DNA of 64,000 nucleotides, taken from NCBI GenBank assembly GCA_020637445.1, contig JACJVZ010000001.1, positions 1,178,001-1,242,000 on the forward strand, read 5' to 3'. This document shows positions 44,710-54,867 of this stretch, one piece after another (position 1 is the stretch's first letter; every line of letters begins with the position of its first letter). A program made the position numbers and the translations under genes. The notes beneath the pieces were generated by a model. That model ran no database searches. It saw only the letters and a list, made by a program, of their open reading frames with translations, and was not told the origin of the DNA. Source of the stretch: Calditrichota bacterium. GTDB lineage: Bacteria > Electryoneota > RPQS01.

Positions 44710-47481
44710 TTACCCCTTGCGATGCATTAAGGTAGCCTGCGCCGCGGCCAGTCGAGCGATCGGCACGCGGAATGGACTGCACGAAACGTAGTCCAAACCG
44801 GCTCCATCAAAGAAAATCACGGACGACGGTTCGCCGCCGTGTTCACCGCAGATACCGACTTTGAGTTTCGGCTTCGTCTGACGGCCGCGCGACGTACCCA
44901 TTTCGACCAACTGGCCGACGCCGTTTTGATCGATTGCTTCAAACGGATCCGCGGGAAGCAGTTGACTCGAAACATAGTGCGGTAAGAAGCGTCCGGAATC
45001 GTCGCGGGAAAGTCCCATGCAGGTTTGCGTGAGGTCATTCGTACCGAAGCTAAAGAACTCGGCCTGCTGAGCGATTTGATCGGCGCAGAGCGCGGCGCGC
45101 GGCAACTCTATCATCGTGCCGACCAAGAAGTCCACGGACACACCGGCTTCTTTAAAGACTTCTGCAGCGACGCGGCGAATTACGTCGCCTTGCGATTTCA
45201 GTTCACCGGGAGTCATGACGAGCGGCACCATGACTTCGGGATGCACGTCAATACCTTCCTTCTTCACGATTGCGGCCGCGGAGAAAATCGCGCGCGCCTG
45301 CATTTCTGTGATCTCAGGGTAAACCACGCCCAAACGACAACCGCGATGTCCGAGCATCGGGTTCATTTCGTGCAAGTCTTCGACCTTGGCTACAATCTCC
45401 TTAGCGGATACGTTGAGCTTCTTCGCGAGGTCATTCACGGCAGCGTCGCCATGTGGCAAGAACTCATGCAGCGGCGGATCGAGCAAGCGGATGGTCACAG
45501 GCAACCCATTCATTACGCGGAAAATGCCTACGAAGTCTTCCCGTTGATAGGGCTCGAGTTTCGCAAGAGCTTTCTTGCGGCCTTCGAGATTGGGAGCGAG
45601 AATCATTTCACGAACGGCATCAATGCGGTCACCTTCGAAGAACATATGCTCAGTACGAGTCAAACCGATACCTTCGGCGCCGAACGCGAGCGCATTGCTG
45701 CACTGATTGGGCTGATCTGCGTTTGTGCGAACTTTCATACGGCGGTATTTGTCGGCCCAGCCCATCATCTTTGCATAGAGCTGGAACATCGGCGCATCTT
45801 TGGGATCAAGAGTTTTGTCGAGCAAAACTTGAATCACTTCGGACGGCTTGGTGGGAATATTGCCTTTGTAGACGTCGCCCGTCGATCCGTTTAGAGAAAT
45901 CCAATCACCCTCTTTGACAGTAACTCCGCTGGCCGAGAACGTTCCCTTCGAATAGTCGATGTGAATCGCTTCGCAACCCGCGACACAGACTTTACCCATT
46001 TGCCGCGCGACCAACGCCGCGTGCGACGTCATGCCGCCGCGCTGCGTGAGAATACCCTGCGCCGCGTTCATGCCGCGAATATCTTCCGGACTGGTTTCGA
46101 TACGCGCGAGAATCACCTGCTCACCTTTGGCGGCCCACTCTTCAGCGTCGCTGGCATGGAAGACGACTCTTCCCGTGGCCGCGCCGGGACCAGCGTTCAA
46201 ACCGCGTGCAACCGGAGTTTCAGCTTTGAGTTTGTCCATGTCAAAAATTGGACGAAGCAACTGGTTCAACGCATTCGGATCGACGCGCAGTACAGCTTCT
46301 TCTTCGGTCAAGAGTTTCTCATCGACCATTTCGACGGCAATACGAATCGCGGCCATACCGGTACGTTTGCCCGCACGGCACTGCAGCATCCACAATTTCT
46401 TGTCTTGGATTGTGAACTCGATATCGTTCATGTCCTTATAGTGCGACTCGAGTTTGTCGGAGATATCAAGGAGCTGTTTGTAAGCATCAGGCATCGCTTC
46501 TTCAAGGGACGGATATTTTGACTTGCGGTCGCCTTCGGGAATCTTGTGATTCTCTGCCCACGTCTTGGATGCCTTCAGAGCAACTTGCTGCGGAGTGCGT
46601 GTACCGGCAACGACGTCTTCGCCTTGAGCATTAACCAAGAATTCGCCGTAGAAAACCTTTTCGCCGGAGGCAGGATCACGCGTGAAGGCCACGCCCGTCG
46701 CGCAGTCGTTTCCGAGATTGCCGAAGACCATGGCTTGCACGTTGACGGCAGTACCCCAGCTTTCGGGAATCTTGTTCAAACGGCGGTAGACGATCGCGCG
46801 CTCGTTCATCCATGAACCGAAGACTGCGCCGACGGCGCCCCAGAGTTGTTCATACGGATCATCCGGGAAGGCCATGCCTTTGCGTTCACGAATTGCTGCC
46901 TTGAACTCGCCGACGAGTTCTTTCAATTGATCAGCCGTGAGTTCGGAGTCATACTTGACGCCGGCTTTTTTCTTCTTGGCATCAAGCATGTCTTCAAACG
47001 GATCGTGTTCTTCTTTGGTTTGCGGCTTAAGATCCAGTACGACGTCGCCATACATCGCGACGAATCGGCGGTAGGAATCATAAGCGAAGCGCGCGTCACC
47101 GGAGCGCTTGATCAATCCTTCTACGGTTTTGTCATTCAAACCGAGGTTGAGAATCGTGTCCATCATGCCGGGCATCGAAGCACGTGCGCCGCTGCGGACG
47201 GAAACGAGGAGCGGGTTTTGGTTGTCGCCAAACTTTGCTCCGGTGAGTTTTTCAACGTAAGCAATGCCGTCTTTCACCTGTGCAGTCAACTCTTGCGGAT
47301 AAGAGCGGCCGTTTGCATAGTAATATGTGCAAACTTCGGTCGAAATTGTAAAGCCGGGAGGCACGGGAAGTCCCATGTGGTTCATTTCGGCGAGGTTCGC
47401 CCCTTTTCCGCCCAACAGGTCTTTCATGTCGGCGCGACCGTCCGCTTGGCCGTTGCCGAAGGTATAAACGTACTTACTCAA
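44710..47481 (-). CDS. ppdK: Pyruvate, phosphate dikinase
   Basis: Interconverts pyruvate, ATP and phosphate with PEP, AMP and PPi; cytoplasmic. The N-terminal ATP-binding part starts GGKGANLAEMNHMGLPVPPG. The swivelling domain carries the phosphate-accepting His487 in TQRGGMTSHAALVARQMGKV, with Thr two residues before it as expected. The C-terminal PEP/pyruvate barrel has TRTEHMFFEGDR, PMLGHRGCRLG and EFFSFGTNDLTQTCMGLSRD, and ends near CGEHGGEPSSV. Length 923 aa is normal for a PPDK, not PEP synthase. The start codon is TTG, with GGAG six bases upstream (CCGGAGAAAACC-TTG). Confidence 0.97.
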   Translation of the reverse strand: MSKYVYTFGNGQADGRADMKDLLGGKGANLAEMNHMGLPVPPGFTISTEVCTYYYANGRSYPQELTAQVKDGIAYVEKLTGAKFGDNQNPLLVSVRSGARASMPGMMDTILNLGLNDKTVEGLIKRSGDARFAYDSYRRFVAMYGDVVLDLKPQTKEEHDPFEDMLDAKKKKAGVKYDSELTADQLKELVGEFKAAIRERKGMAFPDDPYEQLWGAVGAVFGSWMNERAIVYRRLNKIPESWGTAVNVQAMVFGNLGNDCATGVAFTRDPASGEKVFYGEFLVNAQGEDVVAGTRTPQQVALKASKTWAENHKIPEGDRKSKYPSLEEAMPDAYKQLLDISDKLESHYKDMNDIEFTIQDKKLWMLQCRAGKRTGMAAIRIAVEMVDEKLLTEEEAVLRVDPNALNQLLRPIFDMDKLKAETPVARGLNAGPGAATGRVVFHASDAEEWAAKGEQVILARIETSPEDIRGMNAAQGILTQRGGMTSHAALVARQMGKVCVAGCEAIHIDYSKGTFSASGVTVKEGDWISLNGSTGDVYKGNIPTKPSEVIQVLLDKTLDPKDAPMFQLYAKMMGWADKYRRMKVRTNADQPNQCSNALAFGAEGIGLTRTEHMFFEGDRIDAVREMILAPNLEGRKKALAKLEPYQREDFVGIFRVMNGLPVTIRLLDPPLHEFLPHGDAAVNDLAKKLNVSAKEIVAKVEDLHEMNPMLGHRGCRLGVVYPEITEMQARAIFSAAAIVKKEGIDVHPEVMVPLVMTPGELKSQGDVIRRVAAEVFKEAGVSVDFLVGTMIELPRAALCADQIAQQAEFFSFGTNDLTQTCMGLSRDDSGRFLPHYVSSQLLPADPFEAIDQNGVGQLVEMGTSRGRQTKPKLKVGICGEHGGEPSSVIFFDGAGLDYVSCSPFRVPIARLAAAQATLMHRKG

Positions 47482-47542
47482 GGTTTTCTCCGGAAATGTA
47501 GTCTTAGGAGGACGATATGAAAACCGTCCAAAGGAATGTAGG

Positions 47543-49498
47543 CTATTTGAGGAGCACGGCCTTAACCGTGCGTGATTCGTTCTTGGTATTCAGACTTAAC
47601 ATGTAGATTCCCGACGCTTGCGCGGAAGCATCCCAGTCAAGCGAGTTGCTTCCGACATGTGCGAGGACCTTTTGCTCGTAAACAAGTTGGCCCCGAATAT
47701 TGTACGCTATAAACAGGACTTCTTGCGCGACTGGGGAATCGTAAGATAGAGTGATTGCAGGATTGAACGGATTGGGGTAGGCAGTCTTTAACTCGAAACT
47801 CTTCGGAAGGGAAATCTGTTCCAAAGAGGACGTTATCACACGGTGGACGGCAGACTTTAGAATCCAACCGTTGGGATCCAGCAAGACGGAGTCGAAATCG
47901 GCAATATCGGCAGTGGACCACTCACCATTTTGATCCGGTATCACCCAGATTGTATCGAGAATAACGGCATCGTTAACATATCCGGCGAGCTCGATGGGCA
48001 TCGTGTATTTGTTCGTGGATTGAAGCTGGTTGACCGTGAGCCGCGGCGCGCCAGAAATATCGTAGAGCACCTCGTAGCGGGGATAACCAACTCCTTCGAA
48101 CACCCATTCGTCAAAGAACCACTGCAGCGTCGAGTCATAATGGGATTCGCACACAGATTGAAACTCTGCGGTCGTCGCGTTGGCGAAAGCGTATTGCTCG
48201 CCATAGTCTCGAAGTGTCTCGAAGAACAGCGAATCTCCTAAGACCCAGCGCAGCATATGCAAAACACAGCCGCCTTTGGCATAAACGATGTTTCCCCAAT
48301 AGTAATCGGGATCATAGATCGTGGACGAACTTCCGGCATTTCGAGCGCCGACTTGAAGATCGACCCGGACATAGTTTCGAAAATCCGGTTCGCCGCGCGT
48401 CCACTCCATGCCAAGCGCTTCGCAATAGGAAGCAAATCCCTCGTTCAGCCAAAGATCACGCCAATCCGCGATAGTCACCCAATCACCCCACCACATGTGC
48501 GACATTTCGTGGAACAAAAGCCAATCGTAAGCATTGTTGGACCCGACGAGGTCATCACGGTGCGAAACGCACGTGACGTGTTCCATGTCACCTTTGCGGG
48601 TCATGTTGTAGCCAAAACGGTCAAAGACAAACGGCCCGAAATGCGCTGCAAACGAGTCCAGACAGGCCGGAACGGCCGTGAAATGAGTTTGCGCCTGTGT
48701 CCAACGCGACGGGTAAACGAAATTCTCGATTACGGGATCACTTTCGCGTTGCGTCATGATCAGGTAATCCGAGACTGACACAAAGAGCAAATAGGTCGAT
48801 ACGGGTTGATCGAGCCGGTAGTGCCACGTACTGGTGCTATCCGCATGCAAGACAGAGTCAAGTCTGGCCCCTGCGCTCACACCAACGAGATGCGGGGGGA
48901 CGTGCAGCCAGATTTCCCATTCGGTTTTGTCATTGGGATCAGAGTAAATCGGAATCCAATTGTAATTTGCAGGCGGCGGATGAATGTCTAATCCGTCTCC
49001 CATCGAATAGCAAATCTGCGGCTTCCAGCTTAATTCCCCGGCGAAGCGCATGCCTCCCCAACTGTCAATTGAATCCGGAGTACCTTGATAGAACAACGTG
49101 AAATCAACCGTATCTCCAAGCTGCAGCGATGGACTCAAGTATACCTGCAGGGAGTCCTCGCCCACTCTGCCGATGGAATCAACCGTGTGAGAAAGGCTCG
49201 ATGTTGAGTCAATGGTCAAGCCCGAAGTGAGCCTTAGGTCAATTCGCGGCAAGGGTGCTTCATCAACCGCTACCAAGTACCGCGCAGACCCGCTGATGTG
49301 CTCTTGGTCGAGATCGACGGTTAGATCTGACCAGATTTTGATCGTGTTGTATTGATGAAGCGAGTCGTCGAGTGTACCGATCCTGCCGTGTCGGCACAGC
49401 GCGTGCCGGTTCGGCTCGGAGTAGTCAACTATGCCGAATTTGTCCCGGGGCTGGCCAAAGGCAAGAGCGGGAATCAATATCAACAAAAACAATATCAT
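47543..49498 (-). CDS. Secreted M1-family aminopeptidase with C-terminal sorting domain
   Basis: A 651-aa exported zinc metallopeptidase. Signal peptide MILFLLILIPALAFG. An N-terminal beta domain (about 40-210) is followed by the catalytic domain, whose zinc site is His330-Glu331-x2-His334 with Glu353: FHEMSHMWWGDWVTIADWRD then LWLNEGFASY. The exopeptidase loop usually GAMEN/GGMEN reads GDMEHV here. The C-terminus is a sorting domain (ELKTAYPNPFNPAITLSYDS, SGIYMLSLNTKN, TVKAVLLK), so it is probably attached to or released from the outer surface. It lies upstream in location but downstream in transcription of the C25 gene at 49631, with a terminator between them. Confidence 0.93.
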   Translation of the reverse strand: MILFLLILIPALAFGQPRDKFGIVDYSEPNRHALCRHGRIGTLDDSLHQYNTIKIWSDLTVDLDQEHISGSARYLVAVDEAPLPRIDLRLTSGLTIDSTSSLSHTVDSIGRVGEDSLQVYLSPSLQLGDTVDFTLFYQGTPDSIDSWGGMRFAGELSWKPQICYSMGDGLDIHPPPANYNWIPIYSDPNDKTEWEIWLHVPPHLVGVSAGARLDSVLHADSTSTWHYRLDQPVSTYLLFVSVSDYLIMTQRESDPVIENFVYPSRWTQAQTHFTAVPACLDSFAAHFGPFVFDRFGYNMTRKGDMEHVTCVSHRDDLVGSNNAYDWLLFHEMSHMWWGDWVTIADWRDLWLNEGFASYCEALGMEWTRGEPDFRNYVRVDLQVGARNAGSSSTIYDPDYYWGNIVYAKGGCVLHMLRWVLGDSLFFETLRDYGEQYAFANATTAEFQSVCESHYDSTLQWFFDEWVFEGVGYPRYEVLYDISGAPRLTVNQLQSTNKYTMPIELAGYVNDAVILDTIWVIPDQNGEWSTADIADFDSVLLDPNGWILKSAVHRVITSSLEQISLPKSFELKTAYPNPFNPAITLSYDSPVAQEVLFIAYNIRGQLVYEQKVLAHVGSNSLDWDASAQASGIYMLSLNTKNESRTVKAVLLK

Positions 49499-49586
49499 AA
49501 GTAATCAGTTTTACCGAGCAGAAAACAACTCAAGTTACGCTTTTCTGACCCAATATGCAATAATTCGCTTTGGAGACAAAAGCACA

Positions 49587-49609
49587 AAAGGCCCTTTTCG
49601 GGCCTTTTT
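49587..49609 (-). terminator. Intrinsic terminator after the fourth C25 gene
   Basis: An 8-bp stem AAAGGCCC/GGGCCTTT with a 5-base loop; the A/T ends of the stem supply a U-run on the minus strand. It lies 20 bases past the 49631-53935 gene. Confidence 0.8.
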
Positions 49610-49630
49610 ATTCAGAATAAGAGCGTTCTG

Positions 49631-52600
49631 TTAGAGGGTTCTGCGCAGGAAGGACCGTGCAGTCTTCTCAAAAATAGGTGAATCAGCGCGCTTACAAACA
49701 GTCGACGGTCCACTTTCCTGAATTGCCTCGACTCGGTAGAAGCGCTGGTTTTGGCTGGCACTCTCGTGGTCGTCATAGGTCGTATCCGTTGTGACGGCAA
49801 TTGGAATAAAGGGTTCCTGCAGTGACGGAGCCGCATATATTTTGTAAGTCGCGTTCTTACTCGTTGATGGCGACCATTTAAGCCCAATGATCTCTCCGGG
49901 AATGACAATGAGATTTCGCGCAGGCGCGACTTTGGGAGTGCCTTCACTAATTTGAGCTTGCGAGATTTCCCAGTACTTGTTTGCGTAATAAACAAACTTT
50001 AGCACAACCGAATTCTGCCCGGCCAGCGCATTCAAGCCGCCTTCTTCAATCCAGTTGTGACCCGGCGCATCCATGTCGTCCGCACGCCAAATTAGAATCG
50101 GGAACGACGTACCGTTGTCCGTGCTCGCGAGAATTCTCGCCGCCGAGGTTTCACCGGTATTGTGTCCAGTCAGCATGCTACAAAATGACAAGGTCGGGCT
50201 CGCAAAGGAACTCAAATCAAACGGCGTGGTCACATAGGTCGAGACTCGCCCCGGTTCCTCACCCATCAGAACGATACTCCTCTCCCCTTCTTGATCTTTG
50301 ATCAAAGAGAAGGTTCCATTCGAGCCGCGTTTTCTCATCCAATTGAGAGTTTCGGCTACGGGAGTAATTTCTACGATTCGGTCCGCATAGTTTTCCACGA
50401 CCAACTGGTATTCGTCCGTAACAGTCGTATTGCTCGGGAGGGAGCGATCCGCCGCACGCAAGCGATAATAAACGGTTGTGCCAAGCGGCTGCGCGGGAAG
50501 TTGAGCGGAATAGCCACTCACTCCACCTTGCATAGAGACAGTTTCAAATCCGCCGTTGTTAATGCGATAGTCGCAAGCGACGAAGTCTATCTCGCTTTCA
50601 TCTTGTACGTCGGCAAAGATCGGAATCGGCGCACCGGGATGATGCCACGCTCCAATCGGAATATGTGTGATCACCGGAGGTGTCAAATCGTGTAGCACGG
50701 GAATTTCAAACCACTCGAGAATACTGCGGATCAGGTGTACGCGGGTGGACGGAGCATGCGCGTCATTGAGTGCTCCAAGCTCGATTGACGCGCCGACCGT
50801 GCGATAGGTCTCGCCGGCATTGGCAACACCAAGACAATAGACCGCGTTCGATCTGTCATTATTCAGAATCTCGAACGCGCCATCTCGTGCTTGGATCCGG
50901 TCAATGAAACTGTTTTCACCGCTGTAAGAGAATTCCATGCCGTCCGTAAACCGTCCACGGACACCGGCAATCGGCCCGGCATCGCCATAGCCGTCGGAGA
51001 CGCCTTCAATGCCGAAATAGGGATGAAGAGCGGTCTGATAGTCGAAGGCCCATACGTCACCACCTTCCCAATAGCACGCACCTCCGTCGTCCAAGTAGGC
51101 GGCGATACGCTGCGCGGATTGAGTGGACAACGGTTGTTGGTTCGGATGGACGCCGCAGAATATCCATATGGATGCGTAGCGAGAGAGATCCGTCGGCAAT
51201 ACTGTGGCCGTTTCATGTTCTATACCCAAGACGTCCAGTGCTCCGACAATCCCCGGAACTTGCTGAGGTTCGGAATCGAGCACGTAGAGCAGCACAGGTA
51301 CTTGGCCGATGCGATAACGTCCCCAAAAATCCTGGTCATCGTTATTGGCGGCGGTTAGTGCAACATTGTATTCAAATGGAAAACCGCGCGGGGTAATCGA
51401 GTCACATACAAAATCGAAAGTAACCGTTTCGGTCGCTCCGGCATCAATGCTGTCGGCAGTCCAGCGCGTATTTTGAATATGCAGATAATTGTGGTCGGGC
51501 AAGCAGTCTGCTGCCGGCAGCCGCAAAGGTTCTCCGCCGCGATTGACGAGCGTGAGTACAAGTTCCAACTGCTCGCCTGCTTCGGGAAGACCGTCTCCGT
51601 CCCCTTCGAGTTCAGAAAGTGACTGCGACTCCAGTTCGATTTGCGGAGCTTGCAGTAAGATTGAAAAACTTCCGGCGAACCGCGCATTCGTTCCGGTGCC
51701 CAGCCACGCCTGAATAACTGCGGCAGCACCATTTTGCGCGGAAGACGAGATCGAGTACGATGCAGTCGCGTCGAGCCAATCTTCTGTTTGCGGAGCGAGC
51801 GCGGGCACACTCAACGTTAGCGGCGATATGGCCAGCGCACTGCTGCTGCACTCGAGCCGGAGTGTCGCTGGAGTCGAAACGGCCGTTCCGGCATTTCGTA
51901 AAAGCACCCGCAGAGTTCCACTCTCGCCTCTGTCGGCGTGTCCATCCATGTCACCTGACGATTCGTCCAACTCAATTTCCTGCAATTGGACGAGCGGACC
52001 AGCAATGGGCACAACCGTTACCGTACGTTCAACCGTCATGATGCCGCTGCCTCGAACGACTATGGTCCACGCATGTTCTGACGAGAACGGCAGCGTTACC
52101 AAAGCTAATCCATCCGAATTTGTCTGCGTCAGTCGCGGCGGAGTCGTCGGACTTGATAGAATGACGTCCGCATTCGTTACTGCGTGTCCACCCGCAAGGA
52201 CTGTTATGGGAATTTGCGCCGTGCCGACCGGCACGACCTCAGGCACGGTTACGTTAGAAACAACCGGCGCGCGGGTGAAAGGTCTCAATGACGGATCACC
52301 CAGCAATTCAAATTGCTGAATGGTTTCCTCGGTGAGCTCGCCGGGTCCTTGCGGAAACGACTCCGCGCACCGCAGCTTGCCGTAATCAAGCGCCTTGCCG
52401 ACGCTCGTATAGCCGTGCTCAAACACTGCTTCAAGCGTCGCGATGCCGATCGTGTCACTGAAAAAGAACGCCGTGCTTTCGGTTGCACCGATGTAGCACA
52501 ATGCTCCGCCGTTCAGTAAATCAAGCGTCCATTCTTCGGCGATAGATTGCTGTGGCTCATCGAAATCGGCCGTCGCACAAGCAACGGAGACGACGATTGC

Positions 52601-53935
52601 GGGACGAGAATCTTGAATTTGCGGGAGTGAGTTGTCCGTAAAATGCGGTGCAACCGACGACCACGCGGTCGACGTGCCGTGGCCGATGTAAAACGTCCAT
52701 AGCGGCTGTTCGGTCAGCGACGCAATTAGAAGCGGAAGCGCGCCGCTCTGCGGCTGCTGCAATCTCGTCGAGTTTAGTCCGCCGGATTCGAACAAAGCGT
52801 CGACGTGGAGTCCGTGCTGAGGATCGAGCGCCACTGAGCTTGAGAAAACCGTGGCATTCCCCGATTGTGAAACTTGTCCGTCGCGCTCGTACGCGAGCGC
52901 ACGATTCAGCCACTGCGAGAGCTGGGTTGCACTTTGAACAGGCAACCTTCCCACTGATATGTCAGGCAGATAGTCTGAACCTGAAAGACAGCTATAGGGA
53001 TGATCCGTCAAGCTGGATCCCACGCCGTAGAAGGCAGGAATGTCTTCGTGGTCTCCGATGATGAAGAGGAACTCGGGCGGCGTTTCGGCTTGATCGAATT
53101 GAGACTGCAGATAGTTCTTTAGTGTGGCCGATGTACTGGCGACTTCGGAATAGATAATCAACTCAGACGGAATTCCGCATGTTCTCTTGAACGCGCGCCA
53201 TTCCGTCAATAGGTCGACATATTCAGGCTGCGTAACAATCCACATGCGGGGCGAGCTTAAGTCTGCCGGCGGTTGGTTTTGTTGATTGGTTCGCGCCAGA
53301 TCGGCCATGAAATCGTTTTCGTACTGAGAGCCTGTTGAATTGGCATCCAGGCTCTGACCTCTGCTCAAACTTACCACAAAGCTCAAACGATCATACACCG
53401 TAAGTTCGCGCGACGCCGGTACGTAGAACAGCGGATTGACGCGGACAAGCGTCATATTCGATCTTCCGAGTAAACCGCCACAAACGGTTTCGACGAGCTG
53501 GCTTGGAAACGGAGTGGATTGAGCATAGAGATCTTCGTTGGGAAGATACGTGAGACTTGCTTCGACCGCACGGTCCAGAAATTCGGGAGCGGGCAGCGGC
53601 GGTGCGCAAGACGTCGCATGTGTCTGTTCGGAAATTAAACTAAAATCACCGACCGACACATCCGCCGGAATCCACACCGAGATAAACGGCAACGCGGGTT
53701 CTCCGGGGTGTGAGTTCTTGGGCAAACCTTCCACGTGGATATCCGTCCAGCGAACACCGGAGAGAGTCAGGCTGTCCATTGTGAGAGCCGGCAGAACGAC
53801 ATCAAGCTGCCATTCACTCCGGCTAAGTTGCCGCCAAGTGACAGCATGTGAGTTGTCCGCACGCGCGGCCGCGCCCAAAGCACAAGTGGCCTGGCAAAAC
53901 AGCACAAGCAGAGTAATCGCAACAAGCCGTTTCAT
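49631..53935 (-). CDS. Exported gingipain-like (C25) peptidase, canonical active-site motifs
   Basis: A 1434-aa exported protein. I start at the ATG at 53935 (KRLVAITLLVLFCQATCALG, signal peptide), with AAGG about 8 bases upstream. The core (about 230-540) shows FLFIIGDHEDIPAFYG, DISVGRLPV, the His motif TFYIGHGTSTAW (His419) and Cys motif IVVSVACATADFDEPQQSIA (Cys453). These match the GHG and C motifs of gingipains and their 33-34-residue spacing. CARDB-like domains, an ABC/ThuA-like fold segment (VLYVLDSEPQQVPGIV...WIFCGVHPNQQ) and a jelly-roll segment follow. The C-terminal domain is fibronectin-like (IIGLKWSPSTSKNATYKIYA), not YPNPFNP. It is likely a cysteine peptidase of the cell surface or medium. 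Confidence 0.9.
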   Translation of the reverse strand: MKRLVAITLLVLFCQATCALGAAARADNSHAVTWRQLSRSEWQLDVVLPALTMDSLTLSGVRWTDIHVEGLPKNSHPGEPALPFISVWIPADVSVGDFSLISEQTHATSCAPPLPAPEFLDRAVEASLTYLPNEDLYAQSTPFPSQLVETVCGGLLGRSNMTLVRVNPLFYVPASRELTVYDRLSFVVSLSRGQSLDANSTGSQYENDFMADLARTNQQNQPPADLSSPRMWIVTQPEYVDLLTEWRAFKRTCGIPSELIIYSEVASTSATLKNYLQSQFDQAETPPEFLFIIGDHEDIPAFYGVGSSLTDHPYSCLSGSDYLPDISVGRLPVQSATQLSQWLNRALAYERDGQVSQSGNATVFSSSVALDPQHGLHVDALFESGGLNSTRLQQPQSGALPLLIASLTEQPLWTFYIGHGTSTAWSSVAPHFTDNSLPQIQDSRPAIVVSVACATADFDEPQQSIAEEWTLDLLNGGALCYIGATESTAFFFSDTIGIATLEAVFEHGYTSVGKALDYGKLRCAESFPQGPGELTEETIQQFELLGDPSLRPFTRAPVVSNVTVPEVVPVGTAQIPITVLAGGHAVTNADVILSSPTTPPRLTQTNSDGLALVTLPFSSEHAWTIVVRGSGIMTVERTVTVVPIAGPLVQLQEIELDESSGDMDGHADRGESGTLRVLLRNAGTAVSTPATLRLECSSSALAISPLTLSVPALAPQTEDWLDATASYSISSSAQNGAAAVIQAWLGTGTNARFAGSFSILLQAPQIELESQSLSELEGDGDGLPEAGEQLELVLTLVNRGGEPLRLPAADCLPDHNYLHIQNTRWTADSIDAGATETVTFDFVCDSITPRGFPFEYNVALTAANNDDQDFWGRYRIGQVPVLLYVLDSEPQQVPGIVGALDVLGIEHETATVLPTDLSRYASIWIFCGVHPNQQPLSTQSAQRIAAYLDDGGACYWEGGDVWAFDYQTALHPYFGIEGVSDGYGDAGPIAGVRGRFTDGMEFSYSGENSFIDRIQARDGAFEILNNDRSNAVYCLGVANAGETYRTVGASIELGALNDAHAPSTRVHLIRSILEWFEIPVLHDLTPPVITHIPIGAWHHPGAPIPIFADVQDESEIDFVACDYRINNGGFETVSMQGGVSGYSAQLPAQPLGTTVYYRLRAADRSLPSNTTVTDEYQLVVENYADRIVEITPVAETLNWMRKRGSNGTFSLIKDQEGERSIVLMGEEPGRVSTYVTTPFDLSSFASPTLSFCSMLTGHNTGETSAARILASTDNGTSFPILIWRADDMDAPGHNWIEEGGLNALAGQNSVVLKFVYYANKYWEISQAQISEGTPKVAPARNLIVIPGEIIGLKWSPSTSKNATYKIYAAPSLQEPFIPIAVTTDTTYDDHESASQNQRFYRVEAIQESGPSTVCKRADSPIFEKTARSFLRRTL

Positions 53936-54001
53936 TCCATCAACCTTTTCAGGCAATTCATAGCGTACAATGAAGCAAGAGCAAACCACACGCCCGGGAC
54001 T

Positions 54002-54033
54002 AAAAAAGGCTCTCGGCGAAACACCGAAAGCCT
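54002..54033 (-). terminator. Intrinsic terminator after the cold-shock gene
   Basis: A 9-bp stem with one mismatch (GGCT.TCGG with CCGA.AGCC, 54008-54032), followed by six U on the minus strand (54002-54007). A second, 7-bp hairpin GATTCCC/GGGAATC (54040-54060) covers the stop codon. Confidence 0.88.
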
Positions 54034-54058
54034 CCTCGCGATTCCCCTTCAGTGGGAA

Positions 54059-54307
54059 TCAGGACAAAACTTCAACATGAAAAGCCTGATCGCCTTTGGG
54101 ACCGGGCACAGTCTCATATTTCACGCGGTCACCGGGTTCCAGCACGCGATATCCGCGGCCTTGAATCGAAGAATAATGCACGAATATTTCGGCACCGGAC
54201 GAAGACTCGATGAAACCAAAGCCCTTCTTCTGTGAGAACCACTTGACGACTCCCGTATCGGACACGCCGGATGCGACGGAGGATTTTGCGTGAATAGAGG
54301 TAATCAT
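54059..54307 (-). CDS. Cold-shock-domain protein (CspA family)
   Basis: An 82-aa single-stranded RNA/DNA-binding protein. The OB-fold motifs are clear: DTGVVKWFSQKKGFGFIES (RNP1 KGFGFI) and AEIFVHYSSIQG (RNP2 IFVHY), then GDRVKYETVPGPKGDQA. It carries about 15 extra N-terminal residues (TSIHAKSSVASGVS) not in CspA, before the usual start. AAGGAG lies 4 bases before the ATG, supporting the longer form. It is 8 bases downstream of the carbonic-anhydrase-like gene and may be co-transcribed with it. Confidence 0.93.
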   Translation of the reverse strand: MITSIHAKSSVASGVSDTGVVKWFSQKKGFGFIESSSGAEIFVHYSSIQGRGYRVLEPGDRVKYETVPGPKGDQAFHVEVLS

Positions 54308-54315
54308 TGAACTCC

Positions 54316-54867
54316 TTATCGTTTAGGCAGCCAGTCCGACGGAATGTCGGCATCGTGGCCGAGATAGTGCAGTCTATACTGAACATAGCGAGCGGCTGTA
54401 TCTAAAAGTCCCTGCCGCTCCTCGGGACTTAAGTCTCTTTTCTTCTTGGCAGGCACTCCAGCCCATAACTCGCCGGGCGGAATAACCGTCTTTTCCAAAA
54501 CAACAGAACCAGCAGCGACGAGTGCCTGTTCACCAACGACAGCATGATCCAAGACCCGAGCGCCGATTCCAATGAGGCACCCTCTTTTTAGAGTGCAGCC
54601 ATGAACAACTGCGGCATGCCCAACTGAAACCTGATCTTCCAGAGTCAACGGCGCTTTGGCAATGGTGACGTGGCAGATCACGCCATCCTGCAAGTTGACC
54701 TGCTTTCCGATGCGGATCCAGTTGACGTCGCCGCGAACCACGGTCCCGAACCAAAGGGAGGACTCTTCACCGATTTCGGTGTCCCCGATCACTACAGCAG
54801 TTGGAGCCAACCAAACGGAGTCATGGATGACCGGAGCCTTGTCTTGATAGGGCAAGATTAGGGCCAT
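54316..54867 (-). CDS. Gamma-carbonic anhydrase-like hexapeptide-repeat protein
   Basis: A 183-aa left-handed beta-helix protein of the YrdA/PaaY/gamma-CA family. Metal-binding positions are kept: WFGTVVRGDVNWIRIGKQVN, LQDGVICHV and VSVGHAAVVHGC supply three His. The hexapeptide repeats IGDTEIGE, GCLIGIGARVLDHAVVG and VIPPGELWAGVPAKKKRDL are typical. The start is ATG 54867, with GGAGG 7 bases upstream; a longer frame exists but lacks such a site. Activity as a carbonic anhydrase is not certain, as many family members are inactive or bind other ligands. Confidence 0.9.
   Translation of the reverse strand: MALILPYQDKAPVIHDSVWLAPTAVVIGDTEIGEESSLWFGTVVRGDVNWIRIGKQVNLQDGVICHVTIAKAPLTLEDQVSVGHAAVVHGCTLKRGCLIGIGARVLDHAVVGEQALVAAGSVVLEKTVIPPGELWAGVPAKKKRDLSPEERQGLLDTAARYVQYRLHYLGHDADIPSDWLPKR

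Noticed and set aside
45025..45894. Open frame of 289 codons on the plus strand
   Set aside because: Antisense shadow of ppdK.
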